A DNA stretch of 64,000 nt from JALZAH01 sp051000755 (GCA_051000755.1 JBPCNZ010000005.1:1-64000); one strand, 5' to 3'; positions 1-9,718 are shown, counted from the stretch's first letter. Notes: generated from the letters alone by a model not told the origin. A program made the numbers and translations.

Positions 1-1496
1 AAGAGGTTCCAGACCGTGGCCAGTACCCCGAGGCCGGTGATGTAGGCGCCGATGCTGGAGAGGAGGTTGAGGAAGTTCCAGCCCTCGTTGGAGTCGTAGA
101 TGGCGATGCGGCGCTGCATCCCCCGCAGGCCCAGGTCGTGCTGGGGGAAGAAGCAGAGGTTCACACCGACGAAGATCAGCACGAAGCTGATCTTGCCCCA
201 GCCCTCGTGGAGCTTTCGCCCGGTGAACTTCGGATACCAGTAGTAGATGCCGGCGAAGAGCCCGAACATCGATCCGCCCCACAGGACGTAGTGGAAGTGG
301 GCGACGATGAAGTAGGTGTCGTGGAGCTGGAAGTCGATGGCGGGCTGGGCCAGCATGACCCCGGTGAAACCGCCGAGGAGGAAGATCCCAAGGAACCCGA
401 GGCAGAACAGCATGGCCGTGTTCAAGGTGATGGTCCCCAGCCACATGGTGCCGATCCAGTTGAAGAACTTGATGCCGGTGGGCACCGCGATCAACAGGGT
501 CATGATAGCGAAGAACGGCAGCAGCACGGCGCCGCTGGTGTACATGTGGTGGGCCCACACCCCCATCGACAGGCCGCCGATCGACAGGGTGGCCGCCACC
601 ATGCCCTTGTAACCGAAGACGGGCTTCTTCGACATGGTGGCGATCACCTCGGTCACCACCCCGAAATAGGGAAGGACGACGATGTACACCTCGGGATGGC
701 CGAAGAACCAGAACAGGTGCTGGTAGAGGATGGGTTGACCCCCGCCGGGGAAATCGAAGAAGTGGCCTCCCAGGTGGCGATCCACCCACAGCATGGCCAG
801 GGCCGAGGTGAGGACCGGGAAGGCCAGAAGCATGAGGAACATCGTCACCATGACGTTCCAGGTGAAGATCGGCATCCGGAACATGACCATCCCCGGGGCC
901 CGGAGGCAGAAGATGGTGGTGATGATGTTGATGGCGGTGAAGATGCCGGAGAAACCGGTGAGGGCCACCCCGACCAGCCACATGTCGGCGCCGGGGCCGG
1001 GGGAGTGGATGGCGTTGGAGAGCGGCACGTAGCCGAACCAGCCGAAGTTGGCGGCACCGTTGTTGGTGAGGAAGCCGCCGGTCATGACCAGGCCACCGGC
1101 CAGGTACAACCAGTAGGAGAGGTTGTTGAACCGGGGGAACGCCATGTCCGGCGCCCCGATCTGCAGGGGGATCAGGTAGTTGGCCAGACCGAAGGCGAAG
1201 GGGCCGACCACCACGAACAGCATGATCGTGCCGTGCATGGTGAACAGCTGGTTGTAGGTGTCGAGGGAGACGAAGTGGTTGTTGGGGACGATGAGCTGGG
1301 TGCGGATCAGCTCGGCCATGACCCCCGAGACGCAGAAGAAGGTGAACGCCGTCACCATGTAGTTGACGCCGATCTGCTTGTGATCGGTACTGGTGATGAA
1401 GCGCGCCCAACCGCGGGGCTGGGGGCCGGGGATGACCTCGGTGAGCCTCTCGGTGTGCGGCGCCTGCTCCTCGGGACGATCTTGGATCAGGGTCAT
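1..1496 (-). CDS. ctaD: Cytochrome c oxidase subunit I (aa3 type), C-terminus outside window
   Basis: This is the catalytic heme-copper subunit of the terminal oxidase, which reduces oxygen to water and pumps protons across the membrane. About 498 codons are present, and the frame stays open to the window edge, so the C-terminus is missing. The start is ATG at 1496, followed by an N-terminus with the typical TSTDHKQIGV stretch of subunit I. The last visible residues (GAYITGLGVLATVWNL) fit a late transmembrane helix of the family. The start overlaps the stop of subunit II by one base (TGATG), so translation of the two is probably coupled. No competing minus-strand gene exists here; the long plus-strand open frame over it is antisense. 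Confidence 0.95.
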   Translation of the reverse strand, partial: MTLIQDRPEEQAPHTERLTEVIPGPQPRGWARFITSTDHKQIGVNYMVTAFTFFCVSGVMAELIRTQLIVPNNHFVSLDTYNQLFTMHGTIMLFVVVGPFAFGLANYLIPLQIGAPDMAFPRFNNLSYWLYLAGGLVMTGGFLTNNGAANFGWFGYVPLSNAIHSPGPGADMWLVGVALTGFSGIFTAINIITTIFCLRAPGMVMFRMPIFTWNVMVTMFLMLLAFPVLTSALAMLWVDRHLGGHFFDFPGGGQPILYQHLFWFFGHPEVYIVVLPYFGVVTEVIATMSKKPVFGYKGMVAATLSIGGLSMGVWAHHMYTSGAVLLPFFAIMTLLIAVPTGIKFFNWIGTMWLGTITLNTAMLFCLGFLGIFLLGGFTGVMLAQPAIDFQLHDTYFIVAHFHYVLWGGSMFGLFAGIYYWYPKFTGRKLHEGWGKISFVLIFVGVNLCFFPQHDLGLRGMQRRIAIYDSNEGWNFLNLLSSIGAYITGLGVLATVWNL

Positions 1497-2230
1497 CACG
1501 CACCCCCGGCTTGGGTTATGGAGCCAGCCGGCTGGCTGGCCATCCAGGTGTTGAACTGTCCCGGCGGCATGACGTTGACCATGAAGCGCATGTAGGAGTG
1601 GTAGGTGCCGCACAGTTGCGTGCATTCACCGATCCACTTCCCGACGTTGTCGATGTTGAAGTCGACGACGTTGTTGATGCCGGGGATCAGGTCCCGCTTG
1701 AACAGGAACTCAGGGACGTAGAAGCTGTGGTTGACGTCGTCGGCCTTCAGGTCCACCTGCACCGTCTCGTGCTCGGGGAGGGTCAGGATCGGGAGGCTGG
1801 CGGTGCTGTTGATGTCCTGCTCGCCGGCGTAGGTGCCGACCTCCTGGTGGCCGTTGGGATAGGTGAACCGCCACCCCCACTGGAAGCCCTCCACATGGAC
1901 GATCAGCGCCGGTGACTTGGACACCTTGTTGACCTTGTTGTCGGCGCCGTACATGAAGGCGAAGACCACCGCAACCAGCGCCAAGGGGATCAGGGTGTAG
2001 GTGATCTCCAGTGGCAGGTGGTACTGGAACTGTGACGGCTTGCGCTCGCTTCCGGGGCGGTGGCGGTACCGGAGGACGCACCAGAAGATCAGGGCGAACA
2101 CCAGCAGGCCGAGCGGGATGGCGATGTAGTAGGTGATGTGCCACAGGCCGAGCACGCTCTTCGACTGCTCCGTGACCCCGTGGGGCGAGCCGAAGTTCGT
2201 GGCCTGCAGGCGGGCGGCGAGGGGCATCAC
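1496..2230 (-). CDS. ctaC: Cytochrome c oxidase subunit II
   Basis: Carries the CuA centre that accepts electrons from cytochrome c and passes them to subunit I. The 244-residue protein has two transmembrane helices near the N-terminus (about residues 31-53 and 76-95) followed by an extracytoplasmic cupredoxin domain. The CuA ligands are visible: His168, and Cys203, Cys207, His211 and Met214 in GECTQLCGTYHSYM. No cleavable signal peptide or lipobox is evident before the first helix. The start is GTG at 2230, or the ATG at 2227 immediately after it. Only 10 bases separate it from the upstream NrfD gene, so it lies in the same apparent operon as the formate dehydrogenase. Confidence 0.95.
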   Translation of the reverse strand: MMPLAARLQATNFGSPHGVTEQSKSVLGLWHITYYIAIPLGLLVFALIFWCVLRYRHRPGSERKPSQFQYHLPLEITYTLIPLALVAVVFAFMYGADNKVNKVSKSPALIVHVEGFQWGWRFTYPNGHQEVGTYAGEQDINSTASLPILTLPEHETVQVDLKADDVNHSFYVPEFLFKRDLIPGINNVVDFNIDNVGKWIGECTQLCGTYHSYMRFMVNVMPPGQFNTWMASQPAGSITQAGGA

Positions 2231-2240
2231 TGGCGCAACA

Positions 2241-3230
2241 CTAGGAAGGTTTTTCGCCGTGCACCAACCCGGCCCGCTGTGGTCCCACGGTGTAGGCGGG
2301 GTGGCGCGCCGTCTCGGCCCCGGCGGAGAAGATGGCGAAGCGTTGCAGGGCCGATCCGACGAGCGCTGACAGGCCTCCGAGGGCGCCGAGGAGACGGCTT
2401 CGACCCCCGGCCGCCACTCCCAGGGCGCCGAGTGCTGTCGCCAGCCTGGCCCCCCGGGCCAAGTGCCCGCTGCGCCCCCGCCGAGACGGAGCCCCCAGGT
2501 CGGGCGCCTCGGGATCGCCGGTGGTGATGGCCTCGAGGTGGCGGTGCATGGCCCGGTCGCTGATCAGCTCGGCGGCGGCCGCCATCACCGTCAGGGAGCG
2601 CACCGCCTGGGCGGCCGGGGACGGCGCCCGGCGGGTGGCCATCAGAACCGATGCGGCCGCCCCGCCCGATGTCGTGGCGCTGGCCGCGAACAGCCACGGG
2701 AGTTGCTGGCGTGCCTCGTGCCAAGCGGGGACGGCAGTGTCGGCGACCAGGACTGCAGTGTAGGTCCCGAGAGCAGGGGCGACGATGGCGGCGCCGTAGG
2801 TGGCCGCGGCGCCGGCCCTGGCCATGGCCCGGGCCGGCCCGACGCCGAGGATTCGTCCCATGGCGGCCGCCGCCCCAGCCCCGCTGAGGATGCCGAAGGC
2901 CGAAAAGATCCAGGTGCCGACGCTCATCGGGGAGGTGGGCTTGACCACCCGAAGCATGTGGTGGAAGCGGCTGGGCCGGCCCAGGTCGGCGACGAGCAGG
3001 CCCCCACTCACGGCGACGGCGCCGAGCGAGGTCAACGTGGCCCGCCCGGCCAGGTCCTCGTCGCCCAGGGCCCGGGCGCCGGCGGCCATGAGAGCGCTCC
3101 CGGCGGCCAGGCCGCCGGTGAAGAGGTAGGCCGGGATCGGCCACTTCCAGGTCGGGGGTTTGACGACCGGTCGCCCGTAGTAGGAGGTCGGCGTCACCTC
3201 CGGGACCATGGACCGCTCGGCCCTGGGCAC
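2241..3230 (-). CDS. NrfD/PsrC-type membrane subunit of formate dehydrogenase
   Basis: A 329-residue polytopic membrane protein that resembles the NrfD (polysulfide reductase membrane subunit) family, which anchors Mo/W oxidoreductases and exchanges electrons with quinone. Visible features are an N-terminal entry (SYYGRPVVKPPTWKWPIPAY), a first helix beginning LFTGGLAAGSA, and a C-terminal HPAYTVGPQRA stretch, both typical of the family. The GTG start directly abuts the TAG of the ferredoxin subunit and has a GGAGGGG ribosome site about eight bases upstream; an internal ATG at 3209 is an alternative. It takes the place of the cytochrome b gamma subunit (FdnI) found in the E. coli FDH-N complex. 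Confidence 0.88.
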   Translation of the reverse strand: MPRAERSMVPEVTPTSYYGRPVVKPPTWKWPIPAYLFTGGLAAGSALMAAGARALGDEDLAGRATLTSLGAVAVSGGLLVADLGRPSRFHHMLRVVKPTSPMSVGTWIFSAFGILSGAGAAAAMGRILGVGPARAMARAGAAATYGAAIVAPALGTYTAVLVADTAVPAWHEARQQLPWLFAASATTSGGAAASVLMATRRAPSPAAQAVRSLTVMAAAAELISDRAMHRHLEAITTGDPEAPDLGAPSRRGRSGHLARGARLATALGALGVAAGGRSRLLGALGGLSALVGSALQRFAIFSAGAETARHPAYTVGPQRAGLVHGEKPS

Positions 3231-4073
3231 CTAGCGACCCCTCCGCTTGGCGCCGAGACCGAAGATCCCGGCGGTCACAGCCAGCATGACTCCGGCGGCG
3301 CCCGCCGCGTTGCGCCACATCCGGGGCAGGTCCCGGGTCGTCGACACCGGGGCCGGGGGCAGGCCGTAGACCTCGGGCTCGTCGAGGAGCAGGAAGAACG
3401 CCCCGCACCCGCCGACGCCATCGCCGGCGGGATCGGCGCCGTACAGGCGAGCTTCGGCGACACCGCGCTCGTGGAGGGTGTCGACGCGCTGGGCGGCTCG
3501 GGCCCGGAGCACCTCCAGCGGGCCGAACTGGATGGACTCCGTCGGGCAGGCCTGGGCGCACGCCGGGGTCTGGTCACCTTTGAGACGGTCATAGCACAAC
3601 GTGCACTTCCACACTCGGCCGTCGTCCTTGCGCTGATCGATGACGCCGAAGGGGCAGGCCGACACGCAGTAGCCGCACCCGTTGCAGATGTCGGGCTGTA
3701 CCACCACGGTGGAGAACTCGGTGCGGAACAGGGCACCGGTGGGGCACACCTCCAGGCAGGCGGCGGACGCGCAGTGTTTGCACACGTCGGAGCTCATCAG
3801 CCACGTCATGGCCCCGTCGGCCCCGCCTTGTCCAGGATCAACAGGCTTTTCCACGAACGCCACATGGCGCCACGTGTCGGCCGACAGGCCGCCCGTGTTG
3901 TCGTAGGAGGTGGCCAGGAAGTTGAGCCCGTCGGCGGGAACCTCGTTCCACTCCTTGCAGGCCACCTCGCAGGCCTTGCAGCCGATGCAGACCGACGTAT
4001 CGGTGAAGAACCCCATGGGTTGCTTGTCGCCGTAACCCCCGCCGGACGCGGCGCTGTGGTCGAGCAGGGTCAC
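3231..4073 (-). CDS. fdxH: Formate dehydrogenase beta subunit, four [4Fe-4S] clusters
   Basis: The 280-residue electron-transfer subunit that should carry electrons from the molybdopterin subunit to the membrane. Four ferredoxin-type cysteine groups are visible: CIGCKACEVAC near residue 29, CKHCASAACLEVC, CNGCGYCVSACPF and CTLCYDR...ACAQACP. Order and spacing match FdnH of E. coli, including the EWN after the first motif. A hydrophobic segment near the C-terminus (GAAGVMLAVTAGIFGLG) is a likely membrane anchor, as in FdnH. The GTG start overlaps the alpha-subunit stop by four bases (GTGA), so translation is probably coupled. Confidence 0.93.
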   Translation of the reverse strand: MTLLDHSAASGGGYGDKQPMGFFTDTSVCIGCKACEVACKEWNEVPADGLNFLATSYDNTGGLSADTWRHVAFVEKPVDPGQGGADGAMTWLMSSDVCKHCASAACLEVCPTGALFRTEFSTVVVQPDICNGCGYCVSACPFGVIDQRKDDGRVWKCTLCYDRLKGDQTPACAQACPTESIQFGPLEVLRARAAQRVDTLHERGVAEARLYGADPAGDGVGGCGAFFLLLDEPEVYGLPPAPVSTTRDLPRMWRNAAGAAGVMLAVTAGIFGLGAKRRGR

Positions 4074-7000
4074 GGGCGGGGATCCTCTCCGGCGGCCTCT
4101 TGGGCCCGGGCCAGGTGCTCGGCCACCATGACCGGGAGGGCCGGCCCCCGTGGGCGGCGGCCGGCAGCGATGTCGCAGGTGGCCACCTTGGCTTCGGGGA
4201 TGTGCACGTTGGCGTCGAGGACCCCGCTGAGCAGGTCATTGGCCGGGTCGCCCTTCGACAAGCCCCGCCACCCCCAGTGGTACGGGAGGCCGACCTGGTG
4301 GATGGTGCGGCCGCCCATACGCAGGGGGCGTATGCGCTCGGTGACCAGCACCCGGGCCTCGATGGCATTGCGGGCGGTGATGATGGTTGCCCAGCCGCCG
4401 TTGGTCAGGCCCCTCTCGGTGGCCAGGGCCGGGCTGACCTCGCAGAAGAACTCCGGTTGCAGCTCCGAGAGGTAGGCCAGGTTGCGGCTCATGGCCCCCG
4501 CGGTGTGGTGCTCGGTCAGCCGGTAGGTGCAGAACACGTAGGGGTAGTGCTCGCTCACCGGCGGGTTGGACCGGTTGAGGTGACGGTCGAGGACCTGGCG
4601 GGTGGGGCTGGACTGCTGGCGGTACAGCGGGTTGGGGACCGGCGACTCGTGGGGCTCGTAGTGGGTGGGCAGCGGGCCGTCGGACAGGCCGTTGGGGGCG
4701 TAGAGCCATCCCATGCCGTCGGACTGCATGATGAACGGGGCGTCGCCGCGGAGGGCCTTCTCGGCTCGGTCGCCGGGTCCCGGGCGGTGGTCAGGGGCCA
4801 TGGTGGCGCTGAAGTCGGGGACGTCCTCGCCGGTCCAGCGTCCGGCCTCGGAATCCCACCACACGTACTTCTTGCGCTCCGACCACGGCCGCCCCTCGGG
4901 ATCGGCCGAAGCCCGGTTGTAGAGGATGCGCCGGTTGGCCGGCCACGCCCATCCCCATTCGAGGGCGGCCAGGTTCTGCTCGGAGCCGGGTCTGCGCCGG
5001 GCGGCCTGATTGACCCCGTCGGCGCGGACCCCGGCGTAGATCCAACATCCGCTCACGGTCGAGCCGTCCGCCCTGAGAGCCGTGTAGCCCGAGATGGGGC
5101 CGTCGGGGTCCCAGCCGTTGATCTCGGCCAGGACCGCCTCCGCCGACGGGTCCGCGGTCGGTCCCTCGGTGGGGTAGTCCCAGGTCAGGTCGAGGACAGG
5201 CCGGTCCCGGGCATCGGCCGAGGCCGCCAGCTTCTCCCGGATGATCCGTCCCAGGTGGAAGTAGAACCACAGATCCGACCGGGTGTCGCCCGCCGGCTCG
5301 ACGGCTTTGTTGTGCCATTGCAAGAGGCGCTGGGTGTTGGTGAAGCTGCCCTCCTTCTCGGTGTGGGCCGCGGCGGGCATGAGGAACACCTCGGTGCCGA
5401 TCTCGCTGGTGGACATCTCCCCGGTCTCGATCTCGGGGCCGTCGTGCCAGAACGACGCCGTCTCGATCTCGGAGAAGTCGCGGACCACCAGCCAGTCCAG
5501 GTTGGCCAGGCCGGCCCGTTGCAGCCGGCCGTTTGCCGTACCGGTGGCCGGGTTCTCGCCGACCACGAAATAGCCCTTCACCGAGCCGTCGATCATGCCG
5601 AGGACACTCTGATAGGTGGAGTGGTCGCCGGTGATGCGGGGCAGCCAGTCGAAGCGGTAGTCGTTGGCGGCCGTCGCCGCATCCCCCCAGTAGGCCTTGA
5701 GCAGCGAGACGGTGTAAGCGTCCATGTTGGCCCAGAAGCCGGCATGGGCCCCGTTGTTGGCCACATAGGTCTCCAGCGACGTGTCCAGGCCGGCATGGGG
5801 CATGGGCAGGTACCCGGGGAGGAGGTCGTAGAGGGTGGGGATGTCGGTCGATCCCTGGATGCTGGCGTGGCCCCGCAAGGCGAGGATCCCGCCGCCCGGG
5901 CGGCCCCTGTTGCCGAGCAGCAACTGCAGGATCGACGCCGTGCGGATGTACTGCACCCCCACGGTGTGATGGGTCCAGCCCACCGAGTACACGAAGGCCG
6001 AGGTGCGCTCGCGTCCCGAGTTGGCACACAGGGCTTCGGCGACGGCCCCGAAGTCCTCCTTGGTGATGCCACAGGTCTGCTCGACCATCTCCGGCGTGTA
6101 GCGGGCGAAGTGACGTTTGAGGATCTGGTACACGCAGCGGGGATGGGACAGGGTGGGGTCCCGATCGAGCTTCTCGACGCCGATGTTGGCCCCACCTGAG
6201 CCATGCTGTTCGCCTCTTGCTGCGGGGTGCTCCCGCTTCCCAGCGGCGGCGGGCGCCACCGCCCCTTCGTACTGCCACGACGTCGGGTCATAGGTGCTGG
6301 TCTCGGGATCGAAACCGGAGAACAGGCCCTCGAGGTCCTCGGTGTCGGCGAAGTCCTCACCGACGATCGTCGATGCGTTGGTGTAGGCCTCCACGTACTC
6401 CCGGAACTCCGAACCGGTGCTGAGGACGTGGTTGATCAGAGCCCCGAGGAAGGCGATGTCCGAGCCGGCCCGGATGGCCACGTGCTGGTCGGCGACGGCG
6501 CTGGTCCTGGTGAACCGGGGGTCGACGTGGATGATCCGCGCCCCCCGCTTCTTGGCCTCCATGACCCACTGGAACCCGACCGGGTGGCACTCGGCCATGT
6601 TCGAGCCCTGGATGACGATGCAGTCGGCGTTGATCAGATCCTGCTGGAACGTGGTCGCCGCGCCTCTACCGAAGGATGTCCCCAAACTGGGGACGCTGGC
6701 GGAGTGTCATATCCGGGCCTGGTTCTCGATCTGGATCGCCCCCAGCGCCGTGTACAGCTTCTTCATGAGGTAGTTCTCCTCGTTGTCGAGGGTCGCTCCT
6801 CCGAGGCTGGCGATGCCCATGGTCCGCCTCAGCCGGCCGTGGTCGGGGTGGTCGTCCTCCCAGGTCGCCGAGCGGGTGGCGATGACCCGATCGGCGATCA
6901 TGTCCATCGCCGTATCCAGGTCGAGGTCCTCCCAGGTGATGCCGTAGGGCCGCCGGTAACGGATCTTGGTCAGGCGGCCCGAATCGGTGACCAACTGCTT

Positions 7001-7276
7001 GCTGGCCGAGCCCTTCGGGCACAGACGGCCCCGAGAGATGGGACTGGCCGGGTCCCCCTCGATCTGGGTGACCTTGCCGTCGGTGACGAACACCCGCTGG
7101 CCGCAGCCCACCGCGCAGTAGGGGCAGATGCTGCCCACCACCTTGTCCGCCCGGTCGGTCCTTGGTGTCAGGCTGGTCGAGCGATCCGACTGCACCGCCT
7201 GGCCCAGACCGAGATGATCGGACCCGCTCGCCTGGCGGACCGCCGGCCACGAGGCGATGAGCTTGCGGATACTCAC
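4070..7276 (-). CDS. fdnG: Formate dehydrogenase alpha subunit, selenoprotein (Sec at codon 190)
   Basis: Catalytic molybdopterin subunit that oxidises formate to CO2. It reads as one 1068-residue protein only if the in-frame TGA at 6709-6707 is decoded as selenocysteine, giving ENQARI-U-HSASVPSLGTSFGRG. This aligns without gap to the Sec196 site of E. coli FdnG (NQARV-U-HGPTVASLAPTFGRG). Homology continues on both sides: an N-terminal [4Fe-4S] site (CPYCAVGC...CPKG), then HPVGFQWVMEAK, a GRPGGGILALRGHASIQG stretch and LNRRILYNRASAD-like text near the C-terminus. A hairpin suited to a bacterial SECIS follows the TGA. The chosen start is GTG at 7276; upstream sequence in frame belongs to fbiC. 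No twin-arginine signal is seen, unlike E. coli FdnG, so the subunit probably faces the cytoplasm. Tools that stop at TGA will split this gene in two. Confidence 0.93.
6678..6694 (-). promoter_or_regulatory. Candidate bacterial SECIS hairpin
   Basis: On the minus strand, twelve bases after the TGA of the formate dehydrogenase alpha gene, GTCCCC pairs perfectly with GGGGAC around the five-base loop AGTTT. Bacterial SECIS elements are small stem-loops inside the coding sequence just after the UGA, with a GU in the apical loop that contacts SelB; the loop here contains GU. About 18 bases lie between the UGA and the loop, within the usual range. The role is inferred from position, shape and the Sec homology of the protein. 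Confidence 0.75.
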
Positions 7277-7332
7277 GGGTCCCGTTCTACGCGCTCGGCG
7301 GTGTTGGGGGGAAATCTCGGCGAATGCTGGGG

Positions 7333-9624
7333 TTATGAACGGACCGGGGTCGCCGTCCCGTAAAGCGTGGTCCGCTGCACCACGGGGCGGCCCAGGGGTT
7401 CGACCAGGGCCCGGAAGTCGTCGGGTTCCATGAGCTGACCGTGGCTGGCCCCGGCGGCGCGGGAGATGTTCTCGTCCATGAGGGTCCCGCCCAGGTCGTT
7501 GCACCCGGCGGCGAGCAGCTGGGGGATGGCGGCTTGGCCCAGCTTCACCCACGAGGCCTGGATGTTGTCGATCCAGCCGCGATAGGCGATGCGCCCGACG
7601 GCGTGGATGAGCACCGCCTCGCGAAACGTCGGTCCCCGCCGGGACCGCTTCTGCAGATAGATGGGGGTAGCCATGTGCACGAAGGGGAGGGGCACGAACT
7701 CGGTGAACCCGCCCGTCTCCTTCTGCAGGTCCCGGGTGCGGACCAGGTGCCGGGCCCAGTGCCGGGGATGCTCCACGGTGCCGAACATGATGGTTACATT
7801 GGAGTTGAGGCCCACCTCGTGCGCCGTGCGGTGGGCGAACAGCCACTCTTCCGTGTTGACCTTGTCCGGGCAGATGATCGCCCGGATCTCGTCATCGAGG
7901 ATCTCGGCGGCGGTCCCCGGAAGGGTGCGGAGCCCGGCATCCTTCAGCCGGGTCAGGTACGAGGCGAGGGGTTCGTCGAGGCGGCGGGCCCCCTCGGTCA
8001 CCTCCAGGGCGGTGAAGCCGTGGATGTGGATGGTCGGCGACGCCTCCCGGACGGCCCTGATGACCTCGACATAGTGGTTGCCGTCGAACTTCGGATGGAT
8101 CCCGCCCTGCAGGCACACCTCGGTGGCACCGCGGGCTTCGGCCTCGACGACGCGCTCGGTGATCTCGTCCATCCCCAGCAGATAGGGGTCGCCGCGCAGG
8201 TTGAGCGACAGGGGCCCCTTGGAGAAGGCGCAGAACCGGCACTTGAACGTGCACACATTGGTGTAGTTGATGTTCCGGTTCACCACGAACGTCACCGTGT
8301 CGCCCACGGCCTGGCGGCGCAGGTCATCGGCCACCGCGGCCACGGCCTGGACCTCTGGGCCCCGCGCCGAGAACAGCGTGGTGAGCTCCTCCACGCCCGG
8401 CTCCTGGCCGGCGAGGACCCCGTCGAGGACCGCGCCAACCGCCCCCCCGGCCCGCCCCGGCCGGCCATCCCAGAAGTGGGGGATGAGCGCCGGCGGGGCC
8501 CCGTCGCCGCCCGAGTACCACGCCTCGCGGTCGCGCCCCAGGCTTTCGGCGTCGCTGTGGTCGAGGACCGGAAAGCGCATGGCCGGGTCCAACCACCGGG
8601 CGGGATCGGCAGCGAACTCGGGGTAGATCGTCAGGCGGGGGGCGAGCACGAACCCGGCCGCCTCGGTCTCGGCGGTCAGCCGCTCGAGGGCCGGCCAGGG
8701 CCGCTCCGGGTTGACATGGTCGGCGGTGACCGGCGAGACCCCGCCCCAGTCGTCGATGCCGGCGCCGAGCAGCACCGAGAAATCGTCGGACAGGTTGGGC
8801 GGGGCCTGTAGGTGGATGTCGGGCGGCAACACCATGCGGGCGGCGGCGACCGTCCACAGGTAGTCCTCGGGATCGCACGGTGGCGAGCGGTGCATGGCCG
8901 TACCCGCCTTGGGCAGGAAGTTCTGGACAATGACCTCCTGGACGTGGCCGTGACGGCGGTGGGAGGAGGCGATCGCCTCGAGGGCGTCGAGGCGATCGGC
9001 CCGGGTGTCGCCGATTCCCACCAGGATGCCGGTCGTGAACGGGATGGCCAGGCGCCCCGCGGCCTCCAGGGTGGCCAGGCGGCGGGCCGGGTCCTTGTCC
9101 GGCGAACCCCGGTGGGCGGCCAGATCGGCGACGAGGGTCTCGATCATCATCCCCTGGGACGCGCTCACCCCCCGCAACCGGGTCAACTCGGCCTCGCTCA
9201 TGGCCCCCGCGTTGGCGTGGGGGAGCATGCCCGTCTCGTCGCGCGCCGTCGCAGCCGCCGCCACCAGGTAGTCGACGGTGGACTCGTAACCGTGCTCGGT
9301 CAGCCACGACCGAGCCGCCGGGTAGCGCAACTCGGGCCGTTCACCCAGGGTGAAGAGCACCTCGTGACACCCGGCCTCGACGCCCCGGCGGGCGATGGCC
9401 AGCACCTCGTCGATGCTCAGATAGGGCGTTTCGAGGCGGCCCGGGGGTTGGGCGAACGTGCAGTAGCCGCAACGGTCCTGGCACAGCTGGGTCAGGGGAA
9501 CGAACACCTTCGGCGAGAAGGTGATGCGCGTGCCCCACGCCGCGTCCCGTCTGGCGCTGGCTGCCGCGCACAACTCGACGACCGTGGTGGACGGATGGAC
9601 TCCGGACGCTGCGTCGATCACCAC
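7333..9624 (-). CDS. fbiC: FbiC, 7,8-didemethyl-8-hydroxy-5-deazariboflavin synthase (CofG-CofH fusion)
   Basis: Makes the deazaflavin core (FO) of coenzyme F420 from a tyrosine and a flavin precursor by two radical-SAM reactions. The 763-residue length fits the fused actinobacterial enzyme. The first radical-SAM motif is CQDRCGYC (Cys48, Cys52, Cys55) in the CofG half, and the second is CTFKCRFC (Cys458, Cys462, Cys465) in the CofH half. The start is GTG at 9624, with a second GTG one codon on. It faces thiO across a 94-bp divergent gap and is followed 56 bp later by the formate dehydrogenase alpha gene on the same strand, so it may lead that transcription unit. Confidence 0.95.
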   Translation of the reverse strand: MVIDAASGVHPSTTVVELCAAASARRDAAWGTRITFSPKVFVPLTQLCQDRCGYCTFAQPPGRLETPYLSIDEVLAIARRGVEAGCHEVLFTLGERPELRYPAARSWLTEHGYESTVDYLVAAAATARDETGMLPHANAGAMSEAELTRLRGVSASQGMMIETLVADLAAHRGSPDKDPARRLATLEAAGRLAIPFTTGILVGIGDTRADRLDALEAIASSHRRHGHVQEVIVQNFLPKAGTAMHRSPPCDPEDYLWTVAAARMVLPPDIHLQAPPNLSDDFSVLLGAGIDDWGGVSPVTADHVNPERPWPALERLTAETEAAGFVLAPRLTIYPEFAADPARWLDPAMRFPVLDHSDAESLGRDREAWYSGGDGAPPALIPHFWDGRPGRAGGAVGAVLDGVLAGQEPGVEELTTLFSARGPEVQAVAAVADDLRRQAVGDTVTFVVNRNINYTNVCTFKCRFCAFSKGPLSLNLRGDPYLLGMDEITERVVEAEARGATEVCLQGGIHPKFDGNHYVEVIRAVREASPTIHIHGFTALEVTEGARRLDEPLASYLTRLKDAGLRTLPGTAAEILDDEIRAIICPDKVNTEEWLFAHRTAHEVGLNSNVTIMFGTVEHPRHWARHLVRTRDLQKETGGFTEFVPLPFVHMATPIYLQKRSRRGPTFREAVLIHAVGRIAYRGWIDNIQASWVKLGQAAIPQLLAAGCNDLGGTLMDENISRAAGASHGQLMEPDDFRALVEPLGRPVVQRTTLYGTATPVRS

Positions 9625-9718
9625 TCGACGTTAACGTCCCTCCGCCTCGACGCGGCCACTACCTTCGCCCAAGGAGTTCGGCGGCGGTCCTTGCCGGCGA
9701 CGTGAGCGAGGTGCGGGA

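Noticed and set aside
138..1595. A 485-codon plus-strand open frame over the oxidase genes
   Set aside because: His/Glu/Asp-rich antisense artefact of high G+C; the minus strand has clear oxidase subunits I and II.
4070..6685. Formate dehydrogenase as two genes or a nonsense pseudogene
   Set aside because: The TGA sits at the known Sec position with intact homology on both sides and a SECIS-like hairpin, so read-through is the better explanation.
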